Shown here: positions 20,857 through 31,810 of the stretch, piece by piece
Position numbering within the stretch: position 1 is the stretch's first letter
Layout of the letters: each line of letters starts with the position of its first letter
From: Azolla caroliniana
Taxonomy: Eukaryota > Polypodiophyta
DNA: 64,000 bases
Assembly: GCA_043228905.1 (NCBI GenBank)
Contig: JBHGNT010000009.1
Span: 6,076,001 to 6,140,000, forward strand
Direction of reading: 5' to 3'
Notes under the pieces: generated by a model
Seen by the model: only the letters and a program-made list of their open reading frames with translations
The model's database searches: none
What the model was told of the DNA's origin: nothing
Made by a program: the position numbers and the translations under genes

Positions 20857-21886
20857 CCGGAACGAACACGTCGGTAGTGTGCCGATTGAAGAAGTCCCTT
20901 TACGGACTGAAGCAAACCCTGCGTGCCTGGAACGCGAAGATCACACAGCAACGGCATCGGATGGGCTTTGCGACATTAGAATCATACTCTTCCCTGTTCA
21001 TCTAGAAAGGTCGACTCCGTCCGGTCAGTATTTTACTCTATGTTGATGACTTGGTCATCACCGGCGCCGACCTAGGTGAAATCGACCGCGTGAAGCTCCA
21101 GCCTGCGGCATCATTCGACATGAAGGATTTGGGGGATCTTCATTACTTCCTCGGGATCGAAGTGATCCGTACCCCCGAAGGCATATTGATCAACCAACGC
21201 CATTATGTGCTGAGTATGCTCTTCAAATTCGAGATGGCCGACTGTAAGTCCGTCTCGACTCCTCTGGATATAACCGTCAAGCTTCACCCCCATTCCGGAA
21301 AGGTATGTGACCTGACGAGGTTCCGACAAATTGTCAGAAGCCTTATCTACTTGACAATCACCCGACCCGATCTCAGCTATCCGGTCGGGGTGATCAGTCA
21401 GCTCATGGCGTGTCCTACCAAGGAGCACCTTCAGTGTGCGTAGCGCGTACTGCGGTACGTAAGCGGTACTAAGGACCGGGGACTGCTATATCGAACTGGT
21501 ACAGCCTCGTAGTTGGTCGGCTACACCGATGCTGATTGGGCTGGCAATGCCGCCGATCCACGATCCACGATCCACGTCCGGATATGTGTTCTCTCTTGGG
21601 AGTGCCGCGATAGCATGGAGCAGTAAGAAGCAGCCGACAATTGCACTATCGAGCACCGAAGCTGAGTGCCGAGGAGCGGCTGTCACGACATGCGAAGCCA
21701 TATGGTTGAAGCGGCTACTTAAGGACCTGCAAGAAGAGGTGTCCGATCCGACGACGATCTTCTGCGACAACCTCAACAGCATCCAGCTCGCGAAGAACCC
21801 CATTTTCCACGCCCGGACTAAGCACATTGAGGTGCACTACCATTTCATCCGTGAGCGTGTTCTCTCCGGTGAAGTCGAACTTCAGT
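20857..21886 (+). pseudogene. Copia B RT C-terminal half and RNase H
   Basis: Resumes with VVCRLKKSLYGLKQ, then the catalytic YVDDLVITG in a shifted frame near 21035-21065, MKDLGDLHYFLGIEV, TRPDLSYPVGVISQ, and RNase H blocks [41 protein letters not shown] 10-bp internal repeat (ATCCACGATCC) near 21555 disturbs the RNase H start. At about 21886 the copia coding changes within a codon or two to gypsy integrase, so the copia C-terminus, polypurine tract and 3' LTR are deleted. Confidence 0.9.
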
Positions 21887-22275
21887 ATAGTCGCCACCGA
21901 TTATTGCACCAAGTGGGTAGAAGCGAAGGCTTTGTGGGACAACACTGCGGCATCAACGACAAAGTTCTTATATGAGTACATCTGGTGCCGGTATGGATGC
22001 TAGATCGAGTTAATTAGCAACCAAGGCGGACATTTTCTCGGTCAAATAGTGGAGAGCTTAACAACATTCTATGCAGTGGTGCACAAGCGCTATACCCCTT
22101 ATTATCCACAGGCCAATGGACTGGCCGAATCCACAAACAAAACACTCCAAAACATCCTGCGAAAGATCGTCAATGAAAACCGGACCGATTGGGACACCAA
22201 CCTGCATAGTGCACTATGGGCATGCCGGACGACATACAAAACGAGTATCCAGTCAACGTCATTCCGGTTAGCATT
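21887..22275 (+). pseudogene. Gypsy A integrase core, continuing after copia B
   Basis: [25 protein letters not shown] (second Asp replaced in a damaged stretch), YYPQANGLAESTNKTL (catalytic Glu) and WDTNLHSALWACRTTYKTS form a plant gypsy integrase core. In the second copy the copia 5' LTR interrupts gypsy A just after the integrase finger (57214), so this piece is the expected downstream part of the same host element. Coding stops at about 22275 where the palindromic array begins. Confidence 0.85.
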
Positions 22276-22985
22276 TGAGTGGCTAATTAGCTAAGTGGTA
22301 GCTATTTAGCTACTACCATAGTTTAGTACAGTAGCTAGTTAGCTACTACCATAGTTCAGTTGAGTAGCTAATTAGCTAAGTGGAAGCTAATTAGCTACTA
22401 CCATAGTTTAGTACAATAGCTAATTAGCTAAGTGGTAGCTAATTAGCTACTACCATACTTTAGCTGAGTAGCTAATTAGCTAAGTGGTAGCTATTTAACT
22501 ACTACCATAGTTTAGTACAATAGCTAATTAGCTAAGTAGTAGCTAGTTAGCTACTACCATACTTCAGTTGAGTAGCTAATTAGCTAAGTGGAAGCTAATT
22601 AGCTACTACCATGGTTTAGTACAGTAGCTAATTAGCTTCCACTTAGCTAATTAGCTACTACCATACGTTAGCTGAGTAGCTAATTAGCTACTTCCATAGT
22701 TTAGTACAGTAGCCAATTAGGTACTACCATACTTTAGTTATAGTGGCTAATTAGCTAGTAACATACTTTAGTTGAGTAGCTAATTAGCTAACTGGTAGCT
22801 AATTATCTACTACCATACTTTAGTAGAGTAGCTAATTAGTTGCTGACATATTGACAAAGAGTAGCTAATTAGCTAAGTGGTAGCTAATTAGCTAGTACCA
22901 TACCTAAGCGAAGTAGCTAATTAGCTCAATGGTAGCTAATTAGCCACTGTCATAGTCTAAAAGAATAGCTAGTTAGCTAAGATGT
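22276..22985. repeat. Palindromic tandem array L (about 52-bp unit)
   Basis: Roughly 13 units of about 52 bp. Each unit has two copies of TAGCTAATTAGCTA, a perfect 14-bp palindrome, separated by AGTGG and followed by CTACCATA(G/C)TTTAGTACA. Some units are inverted (for example near 22620). The array ends immediately before the plus-strand gene. Confidence 0.95.
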
Positions 22986-24731
22986 ATCTAATTAGTGACC
23001 ATATTGTTGTAGAATCTTGTGGATTAAGGAGGGCGCATGAGGTGTTAGGTGCTGATGACGCTGCAACCGATGAGGAGATAGTTGCCAACGTGACTGAAAG
23101 TAAGAGTCCTGCTATCACATCTCCTTCAGATCAACTCCTTTTGGAAGATGGTACTGAATTAGGCAACGATGTGAAAAGCCATGAAATATTGGAAACAACA
23201 TGTAAATCTGAGGTTCACAACAATAGTGTTTTTGAGCACTTGATGCAACAGTTCTTCGATTCCACCCCATTGAGCCCAACTACTGATAATGTCCAAACAG
23301 ATCCCACTGTACTGGAAAAGCTAGCGCAAGACGCGGCTGACGTGCAAGCCATTGTTGAGGTGATGGAAAGGTTGTCGGAGGAGGACACTTGCGCAATGGG
23401 TCAAAGAAGCAATGTTAAATGGGCCACTAGCTAGAAAAAGGCTGAAGAAGGGGCCACGATTAGGGACAAGACCAGTTACTCAGTGAAGGGCCTTTTGAAT
23501 TTGAGCGAAATACTTATTAGTGGGATATGATTGTTAGCGATTTTCCTAGGGTTTTATGAAGTTTTATTATGATTTATTTGGACAAGTAAAACCTCAAATT
23601 GGTGTTGCTTGATCCACATAATGTAATTGAACTCTATGAAGTTTCTCCAAGATAATTATGTTCATGTTGTTCTATGATGGAAAATATTTCATGTTCATTA
23701 TGTTGTTTTGTGAGACTGTTAATTACTTTGTGAGTGTGAATATGTTGGTGTTTTCTAATGTTGCAGAGTCTAAAGGGTTTGAATCTATTGCTCCTAAGGC
23801 CGATGGCAATGTGGGAACTGTTGATGTTGCTGCGTGTTTAGACGGCCACATCTTGAAAGTAGATGTAGCAATTGACACAAATGATCTCGTCACGCAAGTT
23901 GATCAAGCATGTTGCACAGATGATCTGATTTTGCAGGTAGATGCATCATGTGATACTAGGGGGCTGATATCGACCAGATCCGTATCTACATGCACCAAGC
24001 CAATGACTAAGTCGACAACACAAGAGCACCAGAATGTGAAGTTAGGCCCAACACAGTCGACCAAGGGTTTGAAGAGGAAAAGGACACCAATTGTGCCGAC
24101 AGAACCTGAGTTGATTGAAATTGATCATGTGCTACTAGTAATTGGTGTAACAGAGGCTCAATTACAGGAATGGAAACCTAAACCATTAGAAGTCGAAAGA
24201 AGAGCCTTGATCTTGGAGCTTGATAAAGTCTTGATGAGTGTGCGATATATGACACCAAGGAGGGACGCAAATCAATTTCTAGAGTGGGTTGTGCAATACT
24301 TTGATTTGTTTATTTAGAGTGAAAAACCACGTACATATGTGTGGAAGTGTGTAGAAAGATTCTTCCCGAAGTGGCGACAACATTTCAAGGGTCAGTGGAC
24401 ACGAGAGAATTGTAAGTAAAAGGATGTTGCAAGATTCAAAAGACTTTCTGATTTTTGGGCCACTTGGCCAGATTATAATACCGACAATAGCTTGATTCTG
24501 GATACAAAACATTTCCGGCATTACTTCAGCATTCGCAGATGCTGTCTCATTCTACCCGATGAAATGCCTGAACACTATTTGGTGAAAACATTGAGCTACC
24601 AACTAGCTACATGGTTGTGGACTCCATACCGAGCTCAGTATGCAGATCATATATGTAGAGAAGTTCCACTGACCAGCAAGAGCTTACCTGTTTATAGGCG
24701 ATTTGAAGACATTGGCAATGGGATATTATAA
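22982..24731 (+). pseudogene. Unknown plus-strand gene of the candidate transposon, spliced, with stops
   Basis: Exon-like frames: 22982-23434 (acidic, Ser/Thr-rich, then HLMQQFFDSTP and VMERLSEED), then after an apparent intron ending TTGCAG at 23765 a frame 23766-24317 that has acidic repeats (DVA.CLD, DLVTQVDQ), an NLS-like GLKRKRT and a helical end (ANQFLEWVVQYF). After a TAG at about 24316 the same frame continues with a Trp/aromatic-rich region (VWKCVERFFPKWRQHF, FWATWPDYN) interrupted by TAA near 24418, ending at 24731. The aromatic-rich part is not a family I recognise. Position and convergent orientation suggest a second protein of the element, perhaps DNA binding. Function unknown. 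Confidence 0.5.
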
Positions 24732-25116
24732 ATATGTAATTTGATGACAGATTAATCAATGAAGAATTAAATTTCTTGTTTTGAGTAACTTATCTACTAT
24801 GTAATTTTAAGAGTATGTTCAAGATTGTTGATTTCATGATAGTGTTTTTTCTTAAAATTATGCAAACTATTTTAACTTGTACATGGTTCACTTGAGTAAA
24901 TCTGTATCTCAGAAAGAAGAACCCTAAACGATATTATTAAACTGTATATCAGAAAGAAGACTGTATATAAAAAAGACACACGATTTTATTGAGAAAGAAG
25001 CACAAAAAGTAGACTATATATAATAAAAAAACTCCCAAACAGGTCCATTAAACTGTTTATTTGCAATACATGTGCTTTGTTTGTTTTACAAGAAAACTGG
25101 TAATTGCTACTTGTAG
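24732..25116. other. AT-rich spacer between the two convergent genes
   Basis: No coding signal. A motif like CTGTAT(A/C)TCAGAAAGAAGA occurs twice near 24902-24960, and further TATATAA strings follow. It would hold both 3' ends of the convergent genes. Confidence 0.5.
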
Positions 25117-28100
25117 CTACAAACTCCATGGCATACTGTTGTAAATACATTCATACACATTAGCACTAATTGTGTATAAACCTGAGCAGCTATTGTATTG
25201 CGACATTGGGACATTGATGCACTTCACCAAATGAGAGTACATGTACGCCATTGGTTTGTCTTCTAATAGCCTATACACATAATCATAATCATCTAGTCTC
25301 GTATAAAAAATACCTTCGATGTAGAATGTCCCGGTAGATACAACATTTCCCCAAGCATCTAATATATTATGTGTTGCACACTGTTTACTAACCGTGCACT
25401 TCAATATATAGAAATCAACATCCTCTGAATTGCCTTCTTCTGCATTTACAGCGAAATTATCCCCAACATTTAAGACATCACTACGAGTATCTCCACGTCC
25501 TTGATATGTGAAGTCAGCATTCTTTTCGGTTTCTCCATCAACTACTTCCTTATTGTTCAATGTATGATACTCCCAATTCTGAATATATGCTTTGTTTAAA
25601 CAATACCTCCAATTTCCCTGCACACAATGGAAGCAAAAACAAGTTAAGTCTCTAACCGCAATACAAATACCATCCAACCTAGAATAACCGCGAACAACAT
25701 GGAGAGATTGCAATTTGGTAATTTCTTGGACTCCTAGGTCTTCTCCCTATTTACTTCATCTATCTTCACTTCCCAAAATTCATGTTTGATATCTCGGACC
25801 TGCAAGGAATAAACATATTAGCTCTTAAACATTCAACTACATGTGCTGCACAATTCATCTGCACACCATCTGCCTTTAGTTGTTCATGGGTAAGTGCCCG
25901 CTTTATAACAGCACCTGCGCCATCATGTTCACATTTACCATGGCCAGACCCAAAACAATTCCATCTCATCTCCAAACCTGTTATAGCAGGATATCTCCCC
26001 ACAAAATAAAATGGACGTCTAGCTTGAAATTGTGACGCAGCTCCATCAGAGCAGACCCAATGTTGAGTAAGCTCCAAACATTTAGCTAATAAACATTGCC
26101 AATGTAAGTTAAAACAATGTTGGACGAACAAGGTATCATGCTTCTTATCATCAGAAATAAAAAAACGAATTATTTTTTTAACATCACCTGAAACTCGAAA
26201 ATATGTTATGTGCACAAAAATGGTAATCTGCGATGAACACCAATGCATAGATTGAATTTCATTCTGCTGCTTGAAAGAATAATTCTCTGCGAAATCTACT
26301 ATTGAGACTACTACATCATTTGGAAAATAAGATATGCAAGTCTCAAACTGATGGGCTTGCCATAAATAAATAGAGATACTACAAATAGAGACGCCAAATC
26401 CCTTGGTTTAAGCGACTTCTTAACTAGATCCTTTCTTATACACACCTTTCCTTCGAAATTGGTGTCAACTGACTCAAATAACTTAACAAAGATTAATATT
26501 TCACTACTCAATTCATTTGGACACCACCTAAATCTACTAGGGCCACAATCTTGACATAAACCTATGACACATTTATGACTGTGGAAGATGGCCTTAGTTT
26601 CTCTCGGACACAATACTGAATCTAAAAGACAACTCATGGAAGACATAACATGCTCAGATAATTTACAATGCTCATGCGAGCTCGATCAACAAATTGGGCA
26701 CTCACAAGTGCAAACTGCATTTGTTAGGGAGGCATTATGGTGATGTAGTCGATTAACAGAGTCCTTGAGAAAACCCATGTGTACATGGTAAATGCAACAA
26801 CATGTGTAACGATCCTTCAAGAGTCCCACAAAGTGTGGCTTAAGAGACTCGAATGTTCGTAGTTGAACTTTGATATTTTGATGCATTAACCTGAACCTAA
26901 TAAATAAATCGACCTACGTAATAAAATGGACATACTAATTAGCTCTATGGCTATGTGGTAGCTAATTAGCTACTACCATAGTTTAGTACAGTAGCTAATT
27001 AGCTACAAACATAGTTTAGTACAGTAGCTAATAAGCTAAGTGGTAGCTACTTAGCTACTACCATACTTTAGTATAGTAGCTAATTAGCTAAGTGGTAGCT
27101 AATTAGCTACTACCATAGTTTAATACAACAGCTAATTAGCTAAATGGTAGCTAATTAGCTACTACCATGGTTTAGTACAGTAGGTAATTAGCTAAATAGT
27201 TTAGTACAATGGCTAATTAGCTAAGTGGTAGCTAATTAGCTACTACCATACTTTAGTACAGTAGCTAATAAGCTAAGTGGTAGCTAATTAGCTACGACCA
27301 TAGTTTAGTACAGTAGCTAATTAGCTAAGTGGTAGCTAATTAGCTACGACCATAGTTTAGTACAGTAGCTAATTAGCTAAGTGGTAGCTAAATAGCTACT
27401 ACCATACTTTAGCTGAGTAGCTAATTAGCTAAGTGGTAGCTAAGTAGCTACTACCATAGTTTAATACAATAGCTAATTAGCTAAATGGTAGCTAATTAGA
27501 TACTACCATAGTTTAGTACAATAGCTAATTAGCTAAGTGGTAGCTAATTAGCTACTACCATAGTTTAATACAATAGCTAATTAGTTAAATGGTAGCTAAT
27601 TAGATACTACCATAGTTTAGTATAGTAGCTAATAAGCTAAGTGGTAGCTAATTAGCTACTACCATAGTTTAGTACAATAGCTAATTAGCTACCACTTAGT
27701 TAATTAGCTACTACCACACTTTAGCTGAGTAGCTAATAAGCTACGTGGTAGCTAATTAGCTACTACCATAGTTTAGTACAATAGCTAATTAGCTACTACT
27801 TAGCTAATTAGCTACTACCATACATTAGTTGAGTAGCTAACTAGCTAAGTGGTAGCTAATTAGCTATTACCATAGTATAGTACAGTAGCTAATTAGCTAA
27901 GTGGTAGTTAATTATCTACTACCATACTTTAGCTGAGTAGCTAATTAGCTAAGTGGTAGTTAAGTAGCTACTACCATACTTTAGTTGAGTAGCTAATTAG
28001 CTATTCTGGTAGCTAAATAGCTATGTTCGATATTCTTAGGGAACTAATTAGCTGTTTTAGTAGCTAATTAGCTCTTACTGGTAGCTAGTTAGCTATGGTC

Positions 28101-28950
28101 ATATTCAGAGGTAGGTAATTAGCTATTCGGGTATGGTCATATTCGGAGGTAGCTCAAAAGTCAAAACAAATATTGAGATAAATGTAAATACCCAAGGTAC
28201 ATCAAGAAGATGAATGGGATGCTCCTCGTATCGACTCCTTCCAACACGTTTCCTGCATAAATCCTTCTTATTGGGTGAAACTCTACTCTCATTAGTTCAA
28301 AATATTGTGATTATATCCTTGATTCTTTATGTTATGGGTGTCATTGGCTTACATCTTGTTGTTAGCTTTAGCAGACTAGTTCCTTCACCCGAGGAAACTA
28401 TTCGGTTCAATGTATTGTACACACTTTTTCTACTAACACCAATTACCTTAGATAGTACACTGATGTTAATATCGTCAACATCACTATTAAGTAACATCAT
28501 TAGACTAGACCTTTTTAAGAGAAGATCATCTTCTAACCTACTCATGGATACGAAACTATTACAGAGATTATTTACTAGTACAGATGTTATGTTTGCATTA
28601 AGACCATCACAATCAACTAACTCCTTTATCGATGGATCATTTAACATTCCATAAAGTACTACCTTCGTGTCTTCATTGCTTATGTGCTTGGTTTGAACAT
28701 TGAAATAGTCTACAACCTTTCTCTCTATGATAGTAGTCTCATTACTTCCATTCTCAGTGATATTTAGACCTATATCGCAACCAATACTATCTTTACCTTT
28801 AGTGAGTGTGGCTTTCGTATCCTTCAACAATTGACGATGTTTTTTTTTTTCTGCCCAATACTTTCGTATCGCTTGTTGTGTCCTGATAGCATCACCCCTA
28901 TCCTGATGATCATTGAGGGGTAATTCTAAACACCCTCCTTCCCCTTCCAT
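25117..28950 (-). pseudogene. DDE-like transposase gene of an uncharacterised eukaryotic family
   Basis: Minus-strand pieces read one protein in order. 28950-28327: charged N-terminus with an HTH-like VIGVSRKSVYNTLNR. About 28290-28150: VSPNKKDLCRKRVGRSRYEEHPIHLL. After array R, 26910-26311: FESLKPHFVGLLKDR and Cys/His residues (TCCCIYHVH, CTCECPIC, CQDCG). 26340-25766: VDFAENYSF, NEIQSMHW, CSDGAASQFQ, then GSGHGKCEHDGAGAVIKRAL. 25760-25117: CFCFHCVQGNWRYC and a C-terminal tail. The ordered D (DFAENY), D (SDG) and HGK-DG blocks resemble transposase-like proteins common in animal genomes and look like a catalytic core. Splice-like sites flank array R (GTATTT donor near 28165; TTATTAG acceptor near 26915). 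Stops (for example TGA near 26685) and a frameshift near 25750 suggest decay. Confidence 0.7.
26930..28145. repeat. Palindromic tandem array R (about 52-bp unit)
   Basis: About 23 units of the same 52-bp repeat as array L, including some inverted units near 27680 and 27790 and degenerate units at the 28000-28140 end. It lies between the N-terminal and central exons of the transposase frame, so it is either intron sequence or a later insertion. Confidence 0.95.
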
Positions 28951-29097
28951 TTGGCTTGACGGGTTTAAACCCTAATTTTCCCGAAAAAAAGACACGTATT
29001 AAAGATGGCTATGGGCAACAACAATACACAAAAATATTCTGCAATACACAAGATTATACACAACAATACACAAGATAATCAATAGACATAATAGTTA

Positions 29098-30060
29098 TTC
29101 AAATCCAAGACTGAACAGTGGCGGTAATCCAGGGCCGAATAGTGGCGGCAATTGAGTGTAGAATGATGGCAACGGAGGAGTGAATTCTATCGGATCGAAT
29201 AGTGGCAGATGATGCTTGGAATGCACAGTGACGACAACTAAGAGTAGAATGGCAGTAGTGGAGAAGGAATGAACTCCTTGGGATTGAAAACTGGCAGCAA
29301 TACACGACTAAATAGTAGCGGCAACTAAGTGTAGAATGATGGCAATGGATGAGTGAACTCCATCAAATCGAAAAGTGGCAGTAATCCACAACCGAACAGT
29401 AGCGGCAACTAAGTGTAGAATGATGGCAATAGAGGAGTAAAGTCCTTCAGATTGAACAGTGGCAAATGATGCATGGAACGCACAGTGATGGCAACTGAGA
29501 GTACAATGGCGACAGTGGAGAAGGAGTGAACTCCCTCAGATCAAAAAGTGGCAACAATACACGACCAAACAGTAGCGGCAACTAAGTGTAGAATGATGGC
29601 AATGGATGAGTGAACTCCGTCAAATCGAAAAGTGGCAGCAATCCAGGACCGAATAGTAGCGACAACTGAGTGTAAAATGATGGCAATGGAGGAGTGAACT
29701 CTGTCAGATCGAACAGTGGCAGATGATGCTTGGAACGCACATTGATGGCAACTGAGAGTAGAATGGAGGCAGTGGAGGAGTTAACTCCGTCGGATCGAAA
29801 AGTGGCAACAATATACGACCTTCACAATAGCGGCAACTGAGTGTAGAGTGGCGGCAATGGAGGAGTGAACATGACAGATGATGCTTGGACTGAACAATGG
29901 TGGCAACTAAGTGTAGAATGGCGGCAATGGAGGAGTGAACTCCGTCAGATCAAACAATGGCAGATGATACTTGGACCACACAGTGCCAGTAACTAAGTGT
30001 AGAATGGCGGCAATGGAGGAGTGGACTCAATAGGGTTTAGCAACAGTGGTAGTAATCTAA
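29098..30060. repeat. Higher-order satellite, 257-bp unit of three monomers
   Basis: Monomers of 84-89 bp start with TGAACTCC-like sequence. A-type starts are at 29181, 29438 and 29695, exactly 257 bp apart. B starts are at 29270, 29527 and 29781, C starts at 29354 and 29611. Spacings are 89 (or 86) + 84 + 84. After 29870 the order becomes irregular. The array contains no gene. Confidence 0.93.
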
Positions 30061-30342
30061 GACAAAATACTCAACCAGAGATGGCCCACGTGATGTGACA
30101 AAGGATCATGCATAATGGACCTAGGAATTCGGCATATAATTTATGGTGCACATATCAATTTATGTTGCACGTTTATGTTGTACATTTATGGTGCTCATTC
30201 ATATAATTAAAACTCTCTACTATTTTCAATGGTAGCTTTTTGCATAGGTAATTTATCAATTGTAGCTTTTTGCAAAAATGACTATATATCAATGGTAGCT
30301 TTTTGCATAGCTAATTAGCTATGTCAAGGACATAGCTAATTG
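30061..30342. other. Right end region of the candidate transposon
   Basis: AT-rich, with three copies of an 18-bp motif AAT(G/T)GTAGCTTTTTGCA near 30227, 30257 and 30290, then CATAGCTAATTAGCTATG at 30306-30323, a perfect 18-bp palindrome, and a half copy ending CATAGCTAATTG at 30342. No gene. Confidence 0.6.
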
Positions 30343-30344
30343 TT

Positions 30345-31810
30345 TCCACTCACATGCTTTCACCCCTATACGAATTGGCTCGGACTCCTCGACTATATCA
30401 CCTGATGCTATGGGATGGCCATCAATGACTCCTATGGCTACTGGGTTTGGGAGCTTATTCAAAAGGATGTTTTGTGACAATGCAAATTCACCATCCATGA
30501 ACCAAGAGTTGGCTCAAGAATCTAGGAGGGCAGAGGCTAGGACTCGATGACATGTAGATGTGGTAAGCTCAACTTGTGCAGAAAAAACTCTACTCACTTA
30601 ACTCGATAAAATGGAACCACGACTAGGACCTAACTCTACATATCTAGGATGGACTAACCAAATGGCTCCTATTTTGGCCGAAGTTACTCATTTAACACAT
30701 TCTCTAATTGACACAAGGCATCGAATCTATTCTCATGGCATGGACTATTAGGCTTATTTATGTTATTAGAAGTAACAATGGAACTCGAAGTAGGGATGTC
30801 ATGTGCACTTACTTGGTATACTTGACATCTAGGTTTATGTGGACAATTCACGGCTATATGTCCTGGACCGCCACAATATAGGCATAGGCATGCGCTCAAC
30901 ATCGTTGCTTCTTAGCATCTGATAAAGGCCCGCGAAGTTGTGTTGTCTCTATTTCTATCAGAGTTGGGTCGTCCCTTGTAATGGGTCTGGAAACTTGTGG
31001 AGGTGTTGCCACTACAAAAGCATATGTTTGTTCCGGTTGGCGACATAACATTTGTTGGCGCTCAAAACGTCGCTCAAATAGGTGATTATCACATTGCACG
31101 GCTCGACTAATGGCCTCTATTAGAGACTTCGGATCTTCATGGAAAGTAAGAAGAAGATCTTCGACATCATTACGCAAACCTTGACAGAATTTATCCATTA
31201 AGGCTGCCTCATCCCAAGGGAAATCGCAATGTGCCAAAAGACAAAAATCAATTGCGTAAGCCGATGCGGGACAATCTCCTTGTCGAAGCCTTCGAATCTT
31301 GTTTATCGCCATCCTAGTGCTATCGGTGTCTCCGAAACTAGCTTGAAACTCCTTAACAAATGCCTCAAAATCCTCTAGCAACAGTGATTTCTTCTTGAGC
31401 AATGGTGCAAACCATGCTAATGTTGTACCACATAGCAAGGTTCCCACTAATCCCACACGAGCAGCATTAGTTGGGTACCAATTGGGATGTAACTGAATAA
31501 CCAAATGGATTTGATTCAAGAAGCCTCAAAATAAAGACCTCGTACCATCAAACTTGGCAAGGAGTCTAATCTTTGGTTCTCGAGGGGAGTTTTGAGCCCC
31601 GACGCTTGTTCTCGTAATGACAATATAGTAGCCTCGAGTTGATGAATCCATTGTGATAACTCTTCATATTGTTGAGCTTTTTTCGGTACTCACTTGTTGT
31701 AGGTCGTCCAATAGCCTTTGATTTTCATGCTCTAATGCCACAAATTTATTCGTGAGCATGTCGAGCTCAGAAAGAACACACATGTATTCTTGTTTGCTCA
31801 CGAACTCCAT
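30345..31810 (-). pseudogene. Gypsy C gag and protease start (minus strand)
   Basis: The ATG at 31810 opens a coiled-coil N-terminus (SELDMLTNKFVALEHENQRLL), collinear with the gag of gypsy D at 35529. Frame 31519-30896 is the gag core (GLVGTLLCGTTLAWFAP, INKIRRLRQGDCPASAYA, DLLLTFHEDPKSLIEAI). A zinc knuckle CLYCGGPGHIAVNC lies near 30885-30845. The protease start is readable to about 30350 (FALSQNILLNKLPNP, VIDGHPIASGDIVEESEP), where coding ends at the border of the candidate transposon. Frameshifts and stops make it dead. Confidence 0.85.

Larger units (their letters stand above)
22276..30342. mobile_element. Candidate large DNA transposon with palindromic arrays and two convergent genes
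   Basis: The segment runs from the point where gypsy A integrase is cut (22275) to where minus-strand gypsy C resumes (30345). It contains array L, a plus-strand unknown gene, a minus-strand DDE-like transposase gene, array R, a higher-order satellite and an end region. Both extremities carry AATTAGCTA in palindromic context. No convincing long terminal inverted repeat or target duplication was found, and the two flanks belong to different gypsy families, so the locus is rearranged or the true ends lie inside. The boundaries are an inference. Confidence 0.5.

Noticed and set aside
22276-22300. Terminal inverted repeat with 30342
   Set aside because: Only AATTAGCTA-type similarity, which is the array motif itself; not enough to call true termini.
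25782-26009. Plus-strand frame opposite the transposase core
   Set aside because: Shadow; the minus strand carries the ordered conserved motifs.
22276-28145. CRISPR array
   Set aside because: The repeats are contiguous palindromic satellite units without unique spacers, in a plant nuclear context.
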